Positions 28,828-38,422 of a stretch of 64,000 nucleotides of DNA are shown piece after piece. Source of the DNA: Citricoccus zhacaiensis (GTDB taxonomy: Bacteria > Actinomycetota > Actinomycetes > Actinomycetales > Micrococcaceae); contig NZ_BMLQ01000005.1 in assembly GCF_014645315.1 (NCBI RefSeq), positions 1 through 64,000 of the forward strand. The letters are read 5' to 3'. Under the pieces are notes generated by a model. It made no database searches. It worked only from the letters and a program-made list of their open reading frames with translations, and was not told the DNA's origin. A program made the translations under genes and the position numbers. The first letter of the stretch is position 1. Every line of letters begins with the position of its first letter.

Positions 28828-30845
28828 GGTCGGTCTCCTTCACTGCCACTGCCGGACGCATCGTCCACGGCCACCACCGGCGTCATCCCGGTGATCACCC
28901 CGGAATCCATGACGGACTCAATGGACTTGTCCTCCTCGAAGCTGGAGATGATGAAGCGGTATCCCGCTGACCGGCCCAGCAGCTCGGCGTGCGTGCCGAC
29001 GTCCTGGATCGCCCCGTCATGGAGCACCGCCACGCGGTCTGCGAGGGCCACGGTGGAGGGCCGGTGGGCCACGATCAGGGTGGTGGTCCCGGCCAGGACG
29101 GCGCGCAACCGCTGTGTGACCACCTCCTCGGTGCGGACGTCCAGCGCGGACAGCGGGTCGTCCAGGACGAGGATCTCCGGTTGAGCGGCGATGGCGCGGG
29201 CCAGGGCGATGCGCTGGCGCTGCCCGCCGGACAGGCTCAGCCCCTCCTCGCCGATCTGGGTGTCCACGCCCTCGGGCATGGCGTAGGCGAACTGGGCCTG
29301 GGCGGTGTCCAGGGCCAGATCCAGCAGGTCCTCGGCGGCCTGCGGATCGGCAGCGTTCGGGCCGGCGATCTCCGCTGGGGCTCCCAGCAGCACGTTGTTG
29401 CGGATCGAGTCGGAGAACAGGGTCGCGTCCTCGAAGGCGATGGACACCGTGCGCCGCAGGTCCTGCAGCGCGTAGTCCCTGACGTCCACCCCGTCCACCA
29501 GCACACGCCCGGAGGTGGCGTCGTAGAGCCGCGGGACCATCTGGACGAGGGTCGACTTGCCGGACCCGGTCAGCCCGACCAGGGCCATCGTTTCGCCGGG
29601 CTCGAGGCGCAGGGTCACGTCCCGCAGGATCGGTTCCGCATCCGCGGTGGCATCCGGATAGCGGAAGCCGACCCCCTCGAAGGCGAGGCTCGAACCAGAT
29701 CCAGATCCAGATCCAGCACCGGAGTCGGGACCGGCACCAACGGCCGGACCCGCGATGGGGTCGGCAATATCAACTGCGGTGTCCATGACCTCGACGTGGC
29801 GGTCGATGGCGGTCTTCGCGGACAGGGACATGCCCATCAGCTGACCGACGGATTCAACCGGGCCGGCGAGCACCGCCGTCGTGGCGAAGAAGCCGGCGAG
29901 GGCGCCCACGGTGAGCTCCCCGGAGGCGACGAGGTAGACGCCGGCGGCCAGCGAGATGCCGATGACGGTCTCCGGCAGGGCGACGATCAGGGCGATGAAC
30001 TGGGAGAGCACCGTGGCCTTGCGGACCTCCGTGCCGCGCAAGGTGTCCGCCTGGCCGCGGAACCCCTCCAGGGCCTCTCCGCCCCGGCCGAAGGCCTTGA
30101 GCACGCGGATGCCGTGGACGGACTCCTCCACGGTGGTGGCGAGGTCACCGGCCTGGTCCTGGGAGAGGCGGGACGCGCTCCGGAAGTCGTTGCGGAAGTA
30201 GAAGGAGCGCCACATGATCGGCACGGCGCCGGCCAGGTAGATCAGCCCGAGGATCCAGGAGGAGTTGAACAGCAGGATGATGCCGACCACGATCGTGACG
30301 ATCGAGACCACGAACATCACCGTGCCGAAGGCGATCCAGCGGCGCAGCAGGGACAGGTCCCCGACCGAGCGGGAGAGTAGCTGCCCGGAGGGCCAGGAGT
30401 CGTGGAAGGAGACCGGCAACCGCTGCAGGCGGGTGAACAGGGCGACGCGGGCTCGGTTCTCCACCCCGGCGGCGGGCGGCAGGATGAAGAAGCGGCGGCC
30501 GAAGATCAGCAGTCCCTCGGCGATGCCCAGCCCGGCCATGAGCCAGACGGCACCCCACACGTCCGCCGGGGATCCGCCGGGATGCAGTACGGAGTTCACC
30601 AGCTGCTGGATGACCTGCGGGATGGACAGGGCGACCAGCCCGGCCAGCATGGCCGAGACGAGCCCGGCGACCCAGCGCCAACGGATGCCGTCCAGGTAGG
30701 GGGAGAGGCGGCGGATGGCCTCGAGGATGGACCCCTCCCGGTTGCCCAGGCCAGGGTCATTCAGGCGACCAACCCGGCCGCGTCCATCCGTGTGACCCCG
30801 GCCCGGCGTGCCACGCGGTGAATCGGTGCGGGCAGGCGTGGACAA
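28824..30845 (-). CDS. Heterodimeric ABC exporter, degenerate-site subunit
   Basis: This 673-aa partner subunit has six membrane helices and a nucleotide-binding domain with Walker A GLTGSGKST and a perfect LSGGQRQR signature, but Walker B reads LVLDDPLSALD. Asp replaces the catalytic Glu, so its own ATP site should be slow while it completes the active site of the other subunit. A Gly/Ser linker encoded by CCAGAT repeats precedes the nucleotide domain. I place the start at TTG 30845, which has GGAGGGG 5 bases upstream; the frame is open to 31139. It heads the two-gene operon. Confidence 0.93.
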   Translation of the reverse strand: MSTPARTDSPRGTPGRGHTDGRGRVGRLNDPGLGNREGSILEAIRRLSPYLDGIRWRWVAGLVSAMLAGLVALSIPQVIQQLVNSVLHPGGSPADVWGAVWLMAGLGIAEGLLIFGRRFFILPPAAGVENRARVALFTRLQRLPVSFHDSWPSGQLLSRSVGDLSLLRRWIAFGTVMFVVSIVTIVVGIILLFNSSWILGLIYLAGAVPIMWRSFYFRNDFRSASRLSQDQAGDLATTVEESVHGIRVLKAFGRGGEALEGFRGQADTLRGTEVRKATVLSQFIALIVALPETVIGISLAAGVYLVASGELTVGALAGFFATTAVLAGPVESVGQLMGMSLSAKTAIDRHVEVMDTAVDIADPIAGPAVGAGPDSGAGSGSGSGSSLAFEGVGFRYPDATADAEPILRDVTLRLEPGETMALVGLTGSGKSTLVQMVPRLYDATSGRVLVDGVDVRDYALQDLRRTVSIAFEDATLFSDSIRNNVLLGAPAEIAGPNAADPQAAEDLLDLALDTAQAQFAYAMPEGVDTQIGEEGLSLSGGQRQRIALARAIAAQPEILVLDDPLSALDVRTEEVVTQRLRAVLAGTTTLIVAHRPSTVALADRVAVLHDGAIQDVGTHAELLGRSAGYRFIISSFEEDKSIESVMDSGVITGMTPVVAVDDASGSGSEGDRP

Positions 30846-30973
30846 GGCAACCCCTCCAGACAAGGACACGTGACCGGCATCAAGGGACGCGGCGATCCAC
30901 CATCCTACGGTCGCGGCGGACGTTCTGAAAGATCCCTTTGAAGGCTCGGGACGTCCGGGACCGCCGGAGCGGG

Positions 30974-31945
30974 TCAGGCGGGGGAGACCACGTCCAGCAC
31001 GACGGCCTCCGGGCGGCACGCGAAGCGGACGGGGGCCTTGGGCGAGGTGCCGATGCCGGCGGACACTTCGAGCGGTACGGTCCGCCCGCCGGAGGACCAC
31101 TCGGTCAGGCCGGAGGCCTGCCAGGTCGGCAGGTCGCAATTGGTGACGAGCGCGCCGAACCCGGGCACGCAGATCTGGCCCCCGTGGGTGTGGCCGGCCA
31201 GGATCACGTCAGCGCCGCCGTCGGTCATGGCATCCAGCACCCGTCGGTAGGGCGCGTGGGTGACGCCGATCCGCAGGGAGCGGGCCGGTCCGGCGCCAGC
31301 CCCGGGAAAGCCGGGCCACGCGTCCAGGCCGAGGTGCGGGTCGTCCGTGCCGGCGAAGTCCAGGCGGATCCTGTGGAGTACCCGGGAGAAGCGCTGGTTG
31401 GACAGGTTGAGCCAGCCCCGGGCCTCGAAGGCGTCGAACAGGTCCTCCCACGGCAGCTCGGTCCGGTTCGGGTCCTGCCGGGACGGCCCGGCCAGATAGC
31501 GCAGGGGGTTGGCCGGCTTCGGCGCGTAGTAGTCATTGGAGCCCGGGACGAAGACCCCGGGCACGTCCAGCAGTGGATCCAGGGCCCGGAGCAACGGGGC
31601 CACGGACGCGGCCGCGCCGATGTTGTCCCCGGTGTTGACCACCAGGTCCGGCTTCAGGTCAGCCAGGCCGGAGAGCCAATCGAGTTTGTCCTGCTGGGAC
31701 GGAATGAGGTGGATGTCCGAAAGGTGCAGGATCCGGAACGGGCGCGCGCCCGGCGGCAGGATGCGCAGCTGCTCGGTGCGCACCGCGAAGTTGCGGGCCT
31801 CCACGAGCGCACCCCAGGCCACCATGCCGGCACCGGTCGCCGCTACGGTGCCGGTCGCCACCGCGGCCGCCTTCGCGGCGGAGACCCACTGTGCCCGACG
31901 CCGGCCGGTCGCCCGGCGCGCTGCCCTCACCGGTGCTTTTCCCAT
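30974..31945 (-). CDS. Metallophosphoesterase
   Basis: This 323-aa calcineurin-like phosphoesterase has a single N-terminal membrane anchor (about 25-50). The metal-site motifs come in order: LHLSDIHL, NTGDN, GSNDYY, THAP and GHTHGGQ. It corresponds by order to the metallophosphoesterase beside ponA2 in mycobacteria. The substrate is unknown; related proteins act on UDP-linked lipids or nucleotides. ATG 31945 is chosen because the longer open frame runs antisense-like into the PBP gene. It follows the PBP stop by 7 bases and is probably in its operon. Confidence 0.92.
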   Translation of the reverse strand: MGKAPVRAARRATGRRRAQWVSAAKAAAVATGTVAATGAGMVAWGALVEARNFAVRTEQLRILPPGARPFRILHLSDIHLIPSQQDKLDWLSGLADLKPDLVVNTGDNIGAAASVAPLLRALDPLLDVPGVFVPGSNDYYAPKPANPLRYLAGPSRQDPNRTELPWEDLFDAFEARGWLNLSNQRFSRVLHRIRLDFAGTDDPHLGLDAWPGFPGAGAGPARSLRIGVTHAPYRRVLDAMTDGGADVILAGHTHGGQICVPGFGALVTNCDLPTWQASGLTEWSSGGRTVPLEVSAGIGTSPKAPVRFACRPEAVVLDVVSPA

Positions 31946-31952
31946 GAGCGCC

Positions 31953-34160
31953 TCAGTCCTCGGTCGAGACGACGGCGTCCGGATCGTAGTACGGCTGGGG
32001 GCCGGGACGTCCGTCCACCCGGATGGTCTCTCCGCCCTCGCGGGAGCCCATGGTCCGGGGATCGGAGGCCGGGCCGTCATAGGCCGTGAACTCGTCCGTG
32101 GGGTAGGCCTCGGCCACCGTCCCCATGTAGTCGGCCCACATGGGTCCGGCGATGATGGAGCCCCACACGTCGTCATAGGTGACGCCGCCGATGGTCTCTC
32201 CTTCCAGGGTGTCCAGGTCGCGGAAGTTGCCCACCCAGGAGGCGGTGGTCAGGCCGGTGGTGGTGCCGATGAACCAGGTGGAGGACGAGGAGTTGTTCGT
32301 TCCGGTCTTGCCCGCGATCGGGAAGGTGATGTCCTGGGCGATGCGCTCCGAGGCGATGGCCTTGAGCGTGTTGTTCAGCTCCGCGACGTGCTGGGTGTCG
32401 GCGACCTTCTCGCAGTCCACCGGAGGCACTTGATAGGAGTTGCCGCGGGTGTCCGTGACCTCGGAGATGACGCGGGGCTCACAGTAGTTGCCGTCGTCCG
32501 CGAAGGTCGCGTAGGCGGCGGCCATCATCAGGGGCGAGACCTCTTCCGAGCCCAGGACGAAGGACGGGTTCAGCGGGTTGATGGCCTCGCCGGTACCGGC
32601 GTTCTGGATGCCGACGCGGCCCATCAGGTCCGTGATGCCGCAGAGGTCCTGGGCGTAGGCGGCGGCCACCGTGGCCGTGTTGATGGACCAATACAGCCCG
32701 TAGTCGGCGCGCATTGGCTTGTTCATGTTCGCGATGGCGTTGCGGACGGTCCAGGCCGGGCGATCCAGCAGCAGGGGAATGGTCCCGGACTGGCCACAGG
32801 AGCCCTGGAACTGGGTCCGGTTCGGGTAGGTGTTGGTCCGGGCGTCGAGCGTGTCCGTCATCGAGTGTCCGGACTCAATCCAGGACAGGAAGGTGAAGGG
32901 CTTCATCGTGGAGCCGGCCTGGAAACCTGCACCGCCGCCCATGGGACGGTCCACGCTGAAGTTGATGGTGGTGTTCTGATCGCCCTCGGCGGCTGGATCG
33001 TAGGTGGTGTTCTGGGCCATGGCCCGGACGTTGCCTGTGCCCGGCTCCACCGTGACGAGGGAGGCGCCCACGGCGTCGTTCTCGCCGAACTCGGTGTACG
33101 GGGCGTTCTCCCGCGCGGCACGTTCGGCCTCCTGCTGGAGGTTGGAGTCCAGGGTGGTGGTGATCTGCAGGCCGCCGCGGTCCAGCAGGCGCTGGCGCGA
33201 CTCGGCGTCCGGGCCGAAGGCCTCGGACGTCAGGATGGTGCGCTGGACGTAGTCGCAGAAGTAGTTGCCGTAGTCGGCGGACATGCAGCCGGAGGCCAGC
33301 GGGGTGACGTCCAGGCCGAGATCGGAGGCCACGGCCTCGTCATACTCCTCCTGGGTGATGACCTCGTTGCCGAGCATCGCCCCGAGCACGGTGTTACGGC
33401 GCTCGGTGGCGCCCTCCGGGTTGTTGACCGGGTTGTAGCCGTTGGGGGACTGCACCATGCCGGCGAGCATGGCGGACTCGGGCACGGTCAGTTCCGCGGC
33501 GGTCTTGTTGAAGAAGTAGCGTGCGGCGGCCTCAACGCCGTACACGCGGCCGGAGAAGAGCACGATGTTGAGGTAGCCCTCGAGGATCTCATCCTTGGAC
33601 ATCTCCTTCTCCACGGCCACGGCCAGCTTCATCTCGCGCAGCTTGTCCGCCACGGTCTTGGTGCCGGAGATCGTGGTGCGCTCGTTGTTCAGGTACTGCG
33701 CGTTGACCAGCACGTTGTTCACGTACTGCTGTGTGATGGTGGAGGCGCCCTGGGTCGAGTCAGAGGTGGCGTTGTTGATCAGGGCACGGGTCAGGCCGCG
33801 GGCATCCACGCCGCCGTGCTCGTAGAAGCGCTCATCCTCGATCGAGATGATGGCGTCCTGCATGTTCTGGGAGATCTGGTCCAACTCGACCGGGACGCGG
33901 TTCTCGGCATAGAAGGTGGCCAGCACGTTGCCGTCCTTGTCCAGGACGCGGGAGGGCACCGAGAGCGGCTCCTCCTTCAGCTCGGCGGGCAACTGGTCCA
34001 GCATCTCCCCGCCGGCGGTGGCCGTGGCCCCGCCCACGGCGGCCATCGGCAGCATCAGGCCGGCCGCAAGCACGCCGCACAGCGCACTGACACCGAGGAA
34101 GGCGACGATTTTGCCCAGCGTGGTGGCAGTGTCGAAGAAGGGGGACTTGCGATTGGCCAT
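31953..34160 (-). CDS. Class A penicillin-binding protein
   Basis: This 735-aa bifunctional peptidoglycan synthase has a short cytoplasmic tail, one membrane helix (about 20-45), a glycosyltransferase domain with the [15 protein letters not shown] motif and catalytic Glu, and a transpeptidase domain with SxxK in GSTMKPF and the KTGT box (GKTGTNNSS). It lacks the C-terminal PASTA domain found in mycobacterial PonA2 and ends in a Pro/Asp-rich tail. I chose ATG 34160, 7 bases after a TAGAAT box; ATG 34166 is also possible. It is divergent from the small gene at 34238. Confidence 0.95.
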   Translation of the reverse strand: MANRKSPFFDTATTLGKIVAFLGVSALCGVLAAGLMLPMAAVGGATATAGGEMLDQLPAELKEEPLSVPSRVLDKDGNVLATFYAENRVPVELDQISQNMQDAIISIEDERFYEHGGVDARGLTRALINNATSDSTQGASTITQQYVNNVLVNAQYLNNERTTISGTKTVADKLREMKLAVAVEKEMSKDEILEGYLNIVLFSGRVYGVEAAARYFFNKTAAELTVPESAMLAGMVQSPNGYNPVNNPEGATERRNTVLGAMLGNEVITQEEYDEAVASDLGLDVTPLASGCMSADYGNYFCDYVQRTILTSEAFGPDAESRQRLLDRGGLQITTTLDSNLQQEAERAARENAPYTEFGENDAVGASLVTVEPGTGNVRAMAQNTTYDPAAEGDQNTTINFSVDRPMGGGAGFQAGSTMKPFTFLSWIESGHSMTDTLDARTNTYPNRTQFQGSCGQSGTIPLLLDRPAWTVRNAIANMNKPMRADYGLYWSINTATVAAAYAQDLCGITDLMGRVGIQNAGTGEAINPLNPSFVLGSEEVSPLMMAAAYATFADDGNYCEPRVISEVTDTRGNSYQVPPVDCEKVADTQHVAELNNTLKAIASERIAQDITFPIAGKTGTNNSSSSTWFIGTTTGLTTASWVGNFRDLDTLEGETIGGVTYDDVWGSIIAGPMWADYMGTVAEAYPTDEFTAYDGPASDPRTMGSREGGETIRVDGRPGPQPYYDPDAVVSTED

Positions 34161-34237
34161 GGTCATGATTCTACCGGCCGGATCTCCCTCCGTGACGGAC
34201 CTGAGGGAACGGGCATCCCTGCGGCTAGGGTGGGTCC

Positions 34238-34390
34238 ATGACAACCTGGGAATACCTCATCACGCCGCTGCCCCTCCACACGCCCAAGCAGGTGCTGGAC
34301 ATGCATGGTTCCGAGGGGTGGGAATTGGTCTCCATCGTCACCGGTCCCGAAGGCGGGTCCGTGGCCTACCTGAAGCGTCCGAAGCAGTGA
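34238..34390 (+). CDS. 50-aa DUF4177-like small protein
   Basis: This short gene encodes a 50-aa protein starting MTTWEYLITPLPLHTPKQVL, then a GWELVSIVTG core and a basic YLKRPKQ end. The WEY...GWELV pattern is that of DUF4177-type proteins. Its place between the PBP and RidA genes matches the 51-aa Rv3678A of M. tuberculosis. A TAGGGT box lies 6 bases before the ATG (leaderless). Its TGA overlaps the RidA GTG, so they are translationally coupled. Confidence 0.88.
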   Translation: MTTWEYLITPLPLHTPKQVLDMHGSEGWELVSIVTGPEGGSVAYLKRPKQ

Positions 34391-34887
34391 ACGGGCCGGC
34401 TTCCTCCGGCTCCGGCGGCTCGACTTCCGGGACCATTGAGGCGCGGCTGGCCGAGCTCGGCCTGACCCTGCCCCCGGTGGTAGCCCCCGTGGCCGCCTAT
34501 GTCCCGGCCGTCATCGAGGGGAACCTGGTGCACACGTCCGGCCAGTTGCCGTTCCAGGGCGGCCAGCTGCCGGCCACCGGCAAGGTCGGTGCCGAGGTTG
34601 ACCTGGAGGAGGCGGCCGAGCTCGCCTCTCTCTGTGCGGTCAACGCCCTTGCGGCCGTGAAGTCCGTCATCGGCGACCTCGACCGCATCGAACAGGTCGT
34701 CAAGGTCGTCGGCTTCGTCTCCTCCGATCCGTCCTTCACCGCCCAGCCCCAGGTCGTCAACGGCGCCTCGGAACTGCTGGGCCGTGTCTTCGGCGACGCA
34801 GGCGTCCATGCCCGCTCCGCCGTCGGGGTGGCTGTGCTGCCGCTGGACTCGCCGGTCGAGGTCGAGATGACCGTCCGGTTCCGCTGA
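34387..34887 (+). CDS. RidA-family protein
   Basis: This 166-aa protein of the RidA/YjgF family has a 15-residue Gly/Ser N-terminus. The core, about 150 residues, shows VHTSGQLPF, VDLEEAAELASLCAVNALAAVKSVIGDLDRIEQVVKVVGFVSS and HARSAVGVAVLPLDSPVEVEM. RidA enzymes deaminate reactive 2-aminoacrylate; this branch (Rv3678c-like) has an Ala/Val instead of the usual full catalytic Arg motif at one end, so activity is uncertain. GTG 34387 overlaps the stop of the small upstream gene. Confidence 0.9.
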   Translation: MNGPASSGSGGSTSGTIEARLAELGLTLPPVVAPVAAYVPAVIEGNLVHTSGQLPFQGGQLPATGKVGAEVDLEEAAELASLCAVNALAAVKSVIGDLDRIEQVVKVVGFVSSDPSFTAQPQVVNGASELLGRVFGDAGVHARSAVGVAVLPLDSPVEVEMTVRFR

Positions 34888-34910
34888 CCGCGCCGGCCCC
34901 GCGCCGCACC

Positions 34911-36053
34911 ATGGCCTCGTCACCCGCGTCACCCTCCGAGCCCCGGCCGCAGCCGGCCGGATCGTCGGCGTCCCGTCCCCTGACCCCGCCGCCGGCCCGG
35001 TTCCCTTCTGTACAGACTTCTGGACCGGGCTCTGCACGGACGTCTCCGCGGACCGGGCTGGCCGTCGGCCACGGCCCGGTGCGCCGCCCCGAGCGTGCCC
35101 TGGTGTCCCGGCTCTTCGAGCTGCCGGAGGATCAGCATGCGGCGGCTCGCAGCTGGTGGGTGCACGGGGAGCGGCGGCCGCGGGCCGCGCGTCGTGCCTC
35201 CTCCGTGGCTGTGGTCCGGGACGGGCTGAACGGGGTGGAGACCCTGCTGCGGTACCGGCCCGGACTGACTCCCCTGGGCTCGGTGGCGTTCCCGGGAGGC
35301 TCCCTCGACGCCGCTGACGAGGACGACTGCCCGTGGTTCGGCCCGACTCCGGCCCAGTGGTCCCGGCTGCTCCGGGTGGACGACCACCGCGTGGCCCGCC
35401 GGCACCTGGCCGGGGCGATCCGCGAGCTGTTCGAGGAGACCGGGATCCTGTTGGCCGGGCCGGACGCACACGCCGTGGTCGCCAACCCCGGTGGCGGAGA
35501 GTGGATGCAGTCCCGCGTGGCCCTCGACCGTCAGGAACTCTCCCTGCCAGACCTGGTGAACCGCCGCGGCTTCGGTCTGCGCACGGACCTGCTGCGCGCC
35601 GTCGGGCGGTGGCACAGCCCGTACTTCTCCCACCGCCGCTTCGACACCCAGTACTTCGCGGTGGCGGTCCCGCACGGCCAGGACACCTCCCTGATGGAGG
35701 GCAAGGGCGTCTGGTCGGCGTGGGTGCCGGCCCGGTGGGTGGTGGCCGGACGGGCCAGCACCGTGCTGGGCGATGCGATCGGCCAGGAGGAGACCGTTGG
35801 CCGGACCCTGGGACGCCTGACGGTGCCGGCGGTGGAACTGCTGCTTGAGCGGATGGCCGAGGCGGGATCCACGGTGGAGTTCCTCATGGATCTCACCATC
35901 CGCGGCGGCGTGCCCGAGTTCACGCCGGAGCTGCACGGCAGCCCGGAGGAATCGGTGGCGCCAGGGATGCCGGAGGTGCCGGGAGAAGACGCCGACGGCG
36001 GCGGGTTCAGCCTGTCCGTCGACCTGCCCGGCGGCCGGTGGGCCCGCGCCTGA
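34911..36053 (+). CDS. Nudix hydrolase (NUDT19-like)
   Basis: This 380-aa protein starts with a Pro/Ser-rich tail of about 65 residues and carries a split Nudix box: FPGGSLDAADEDD, then a long insert and HLAGAIRELFEETGILL, which keeps the catalytic REXXEE core. This insertion layout is typical of NUDT19/NUDT7-like or large actinobacterial Nudix enzymes rather than MutT. The substrate is unknown. It is followed by a strong hairpin terminator and lies in the RidA direction, 23 bases after that gene. Confidence 0.88.
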   Translation: MASSPASPSEPRPQPAGSSASRPLTPPPARFPSVQTSGPGSARTSPRTGLAVGHGPVRRPERALVSRLFELPEDQHAAARSWWVHGERRPRAARRASSVAVVRDGLNGVETLLRYRPGLTPLGSVAFPGGSLDAADEDDCPWFGPTPAQWSRLLRVDDHRVARRHLAGAIRELFEETGILLAGPDAHAVVANPGGGEWMQSRVALDRQELSLPDLVNRRGFGLRTDLLRAVGRWHSPYFSHRRFDTQYFAVAVPHGQDTSLMEGKGVWSAWVPARWVVAGRASTVLGDAIGQEETVGRTLGRLTVPAVELLLERMAEAGSTVEFLMDLTIRGGVPEFTPELHGSPEESVAPGMPEVPGEDADGGGFSLSVDLPGGRWARA

Positions 36054-36136
36054 ACGCTGCTGGAGGGTTGCTGAAACGCTGCTGGAGTGCCGCTGCTGCT
36101 GGAGTGGCGCTGGGGCACTCTGTGCGGCAGAAACGA

Positions 36137-36166
36137 CTCGAGGGGCCGCGATGGCGGCCCCTCGAG
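36137..36166. terminator. Bidirectional hairpin terminator
   Basis: CTCGAGGGGCCGC (36137-36149) pairs perfectly with 36154-36166 around the loop GATG, between the Nudix gene and the convergent Crp gene. The position suits termination of both; there is no long T-tract. Confidence 0.75.
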
Positions 36167-36216
36167 GTCAGTGGTTCAGCAGTGTTTCAGCCGGAGTTCG
36201 GTTCCGGTCGGAATGA

Positions 36217-36894
36217 CTAGCGCGAGCGCTGGCGCAGGCGCTGGAGGTCCAGCACCACGACCGCACGGTTCTCCAGGCGGATCCAACCGCGCTGGACGAA
36301 CTCGGCCAGGGCCTTGTTGACCGTCTCGCGGGAGGCGCCGACCAGCTGGGCCAGCTCTTCCTGGGTGAGATCGTGGGCCACGAGCAGGCCGTCGTTGGCC
36401 GGGCGGCCGAAACGGTCCGCCAGGTCCAGCAGGGCTTTGGCCACACGGCCGGGCACGTCCGAGAAGACCAGGTCGGCCAGGGACTCGTTGGTCTTGGACA
36501 GCCGCTGGGCGAGGGCTCGCAGCAGCTGCATGGAGACCTCAGGGGTGGACTGGATGACCTTCCGCAGGTTGTCATGGCGCAATCCGGCCAGGCGGGCGGC
36601 GGACACGGCCGTGGCCGTGGCGGTGCGCGGGGCGGGGTTGAACAGCGCCATCTCGCCGAAGACCTCACCCGGGCCGAGGATGGCCAGCAGGTTCTCCCGG
36701 CCGTCCGGGGCGGTGCGGCCCAGCTTGATCTTGCCGGACATGATGACATACAGCTGATCGCCCTGGTCACCCTCATGGAAGGCAGAGGCGCCGCGGGAGA
36801 GCTCTACCTCGGTCAGCTCGGAGGTCAGTGCAGAAAAGACCTCGTCATCCAAGTTGGTGAACAGCGGGGCCTTGCGCAGTACCTCGAGATCCAT
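36217..36894 (-). CDS. Crp/Fnr-family regulator (GlxR-like)
   Basis: This 225-aa cAMP-receptor-type regulator has an N-terminal cyclic-nucleotide domain, including the phosphate-binding GEVFGEMALFNPAPRTATATA, a long dimer helix and a C-terminal helix-turn-helix (LTQEELAQLVGASRETVNKALAEF). It corresponds by order and size to M. tuberculosis Crp (Rv3676) and corynebacterial GlxR, which bind TGTGA-N6-TCACA-type sites. ATG 36894 is the start: GAAGGA lies 4 bases upstream, although the frame opens earlier to 36942. It is divergent from the MarP-like gene. Confidence 0.95.
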   Translation of the reverse strand: MDLEVLRKAPLFTNLDDEVFSALTSELTEVELSRGASAFHEGDQGDQLYVIMSGKIKLGRTAPDGRENLLAILGPGEVFGEMALFNPAPRTATATAVSAARLAGLRHDNLRKVIQSTPEVSMQLLRALAQRLSKTNESLADLVFSDVPGRVAKALLDLADRFGRPANDGLLVAHDLTQEELAQLVGASRETVNKALAEFVQRGWIRLENRAVVVLDLQRLRQRSR

Positions 36895-37043
36895 GTGTCC
36901 TTCGTCCTCACTGTCGACTGGCATGCCGGACATCTGCGACATGCGGGGAGTGTGTGTGATCCATTCTGCCCCATCTGCCGCAATGGTAACGGTAAAGTGG
37001 GAACCTACGCGTATACGGGGGCGGACGCAGGAAGAGAGACTCC

Positions 37044-38237
37044 TTGTTCTTGGGACTGACCGTGCTGGACTGGGTCCTGATCGTCGTCCTGTTCGTGTTC
37101 CTGATGGCCGGCTACCGCCGCGGGTTCCTGGTGACCCTCGGGACCATGGTCGGGTTGGTGGCCGGGGCCATCGCCGCGTTCTTCTCCATCCCGCTGGTCT
37201 CCGCGTGGATCACTGAACCCGGCTGGCGCATCCTCGCCATCGTGGCCGCGGCGCTGATCCTGGTGTTGCTGGGCCAGGGGATCGGCGCGGCCCTGGGGCG
37301 CGCCATCCGCCTCCGCATGGCCCTGCCGGCGCTGCGGACGGTGGACCGGCTGGGCGGTGCCGTGGCCAATACGGCCGTGGCCGCGGCGCTGATCTCCCTC
37401 GTGGCCTTCTCCTCGTCCTCCATGGGCCTGGCGCCGGTGACCTCGGCGATCTCCGAATCCCGGGTCATCACCACGATCAACGACGCGGCACCCGAATCGG
37501 CCAAGTCGCTGGTCGCCCGGGTGCGTGCCGCCGTCGCGGGGACCGACGTGGTGCCGGTGCTGCCCGAGCCCGTCACCACGGAGACCCCGGCAACCGCGGC
37601 ATCCACCCCAGCACCGGGACGGGCGCTGCAGGAAGCGCGTGCCTCCGTGGTGCGCATCTCCGGAACCGCCCTGGTCTGCGGGCAGAACCAGACCGGATCA
37701 GGCTTCGCGGTGGCCCCCGACCGGGTGATCACCAACGCCCACGTGGTCTCCGGTCTGACCGAACCCTCGGTCGAGTCCGCGGACGGTGCCGTGTACGCCG
37801 GTCGGGTGGTGCACTTCGACGCGGCACGGGACGTGGCCGTCATCGCCGTGGAGGGGGCAGACCTGCCGGCGCTGGACGTGGGCGCCGAGCTGGCGGACCA
37901 GGAGGCCGGCTACATCATGGGTTATCCCTCGGGTGGGCCCTTCCAGATGGATCCGGCACTGGTCCAGGCGCGCGGTGAGGTGACCGTTAACAACGTCTAC
38001 GGTGCCGAGCCCGGGCTGCTGGACATCTACCAGCTGGAGGCCGACGTCCAGCTGGGCAGCTCCGGTGGACCACTGCTGACCGCGGACGGTGACGTGGCCG
38101 GCATCGTCTTCGCCCGCGCCACTGGGGACATCGAGGTGGGCTACGCCATCACCGGCGAGGAGGCCGAACAGGCCCTGACGGAGGCCGAGGAGATGGTGGA
38201 CACCGTGTCCACGGGCCAGTGCATCCAGGGGAACTGA
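37044..38237 (+). CDS. MarP-like periplasmic serine protease with CvpA domain
   Basis: This 397-aa protein joins a CvpA/colicin-V-type four-helix membrane domain (about 1-135) to a secreted trypsin-like protease domain. The triad is His233 (TNAHVV), Asp263 (ARDVAVI) and Ser340 (LGSSGGPL). The layout equals M. tuberculosis MarP, which keeps internal pH stable under acid and oxidative stress. The MarP disulfide needs two Cys; here Cys212 (VCGQNQTG) and a C-terminal TGQC could provide it. Start TTG 37044 is preceded by an AGGAAGAG ribosome site. Confidence 0.94.
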   Translation: MFLGLTVLDWVLIVVLFVFLMAGYRRGFLVTLGTMVGLVAGAIAAFFSIPLVSAWITEPGWRILAIVAAALILVLLGQGIGAALGRAIRLRMALPALRTVDRLGGAVANTAVAAALISLVAFSSSSMGLAPVTSAISESRVITTINDAAPESAKSLVARVRAAVAGTDVVPVLPEPVTTETPATAASTPAPGRALQEARASVVRISGTALVCGQNQTGSGFAVAPDRVITNAHVVSGLTEPSVESADGAVYAGRVVHFDAARDVAVIAVEGADLPALDVGAELADQEAGYIMGYPSGGPFQMDPALVQARGEVTVNNVYGAEPGLLDIYQLEADVQLGSSGGPLLTADGDVAGIVFARATGDIEVGYAITGEEAEQALTEAEEMVDTVSTGQCIQGN

Positions 38238-38422
38238 GCCGAACTGTGCCCGGGAACCTCCGGCTGACTAGTGTCAACCGGGGTCCACATCGTGCATGAA
38301 CGGCCTGACTGGTCTAACGTGGTCGCCATCACATTTTCGCACCGCACCGCCGGCCCGCAGCCGTATCACCCTCAGAACGGCACCGGACCGCGTGGGCTGG
38401 GTTACTGACCGGGAGGACCTCC

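Noticed and set aside
28824-30845. Walker B Asp as a disabling mutation in the ABC exporter
   Set aside because: The same substitution is the rule in heterodimeric exporters with one degenerate site, and the partner keeps Glu.
36053-36095. GCTGCTGGAG repeats after the Nudix gene as a mobile element trace
   Set aside because: Only short, imperfect copies next to a normal terminator; no inverted ends or target duplication.
36950-36965. TGTGATCCATTCTGCC as a Crp autoregulation site
   Set aside because: Only the left half matches; the right half is unlike TCACA.
38318-38333. CGTGG-N6-TCACA as a second Crp site before the NSS transporter
   Set aside because: The left half has two mismatches to TGTGA; too weak without binding data.
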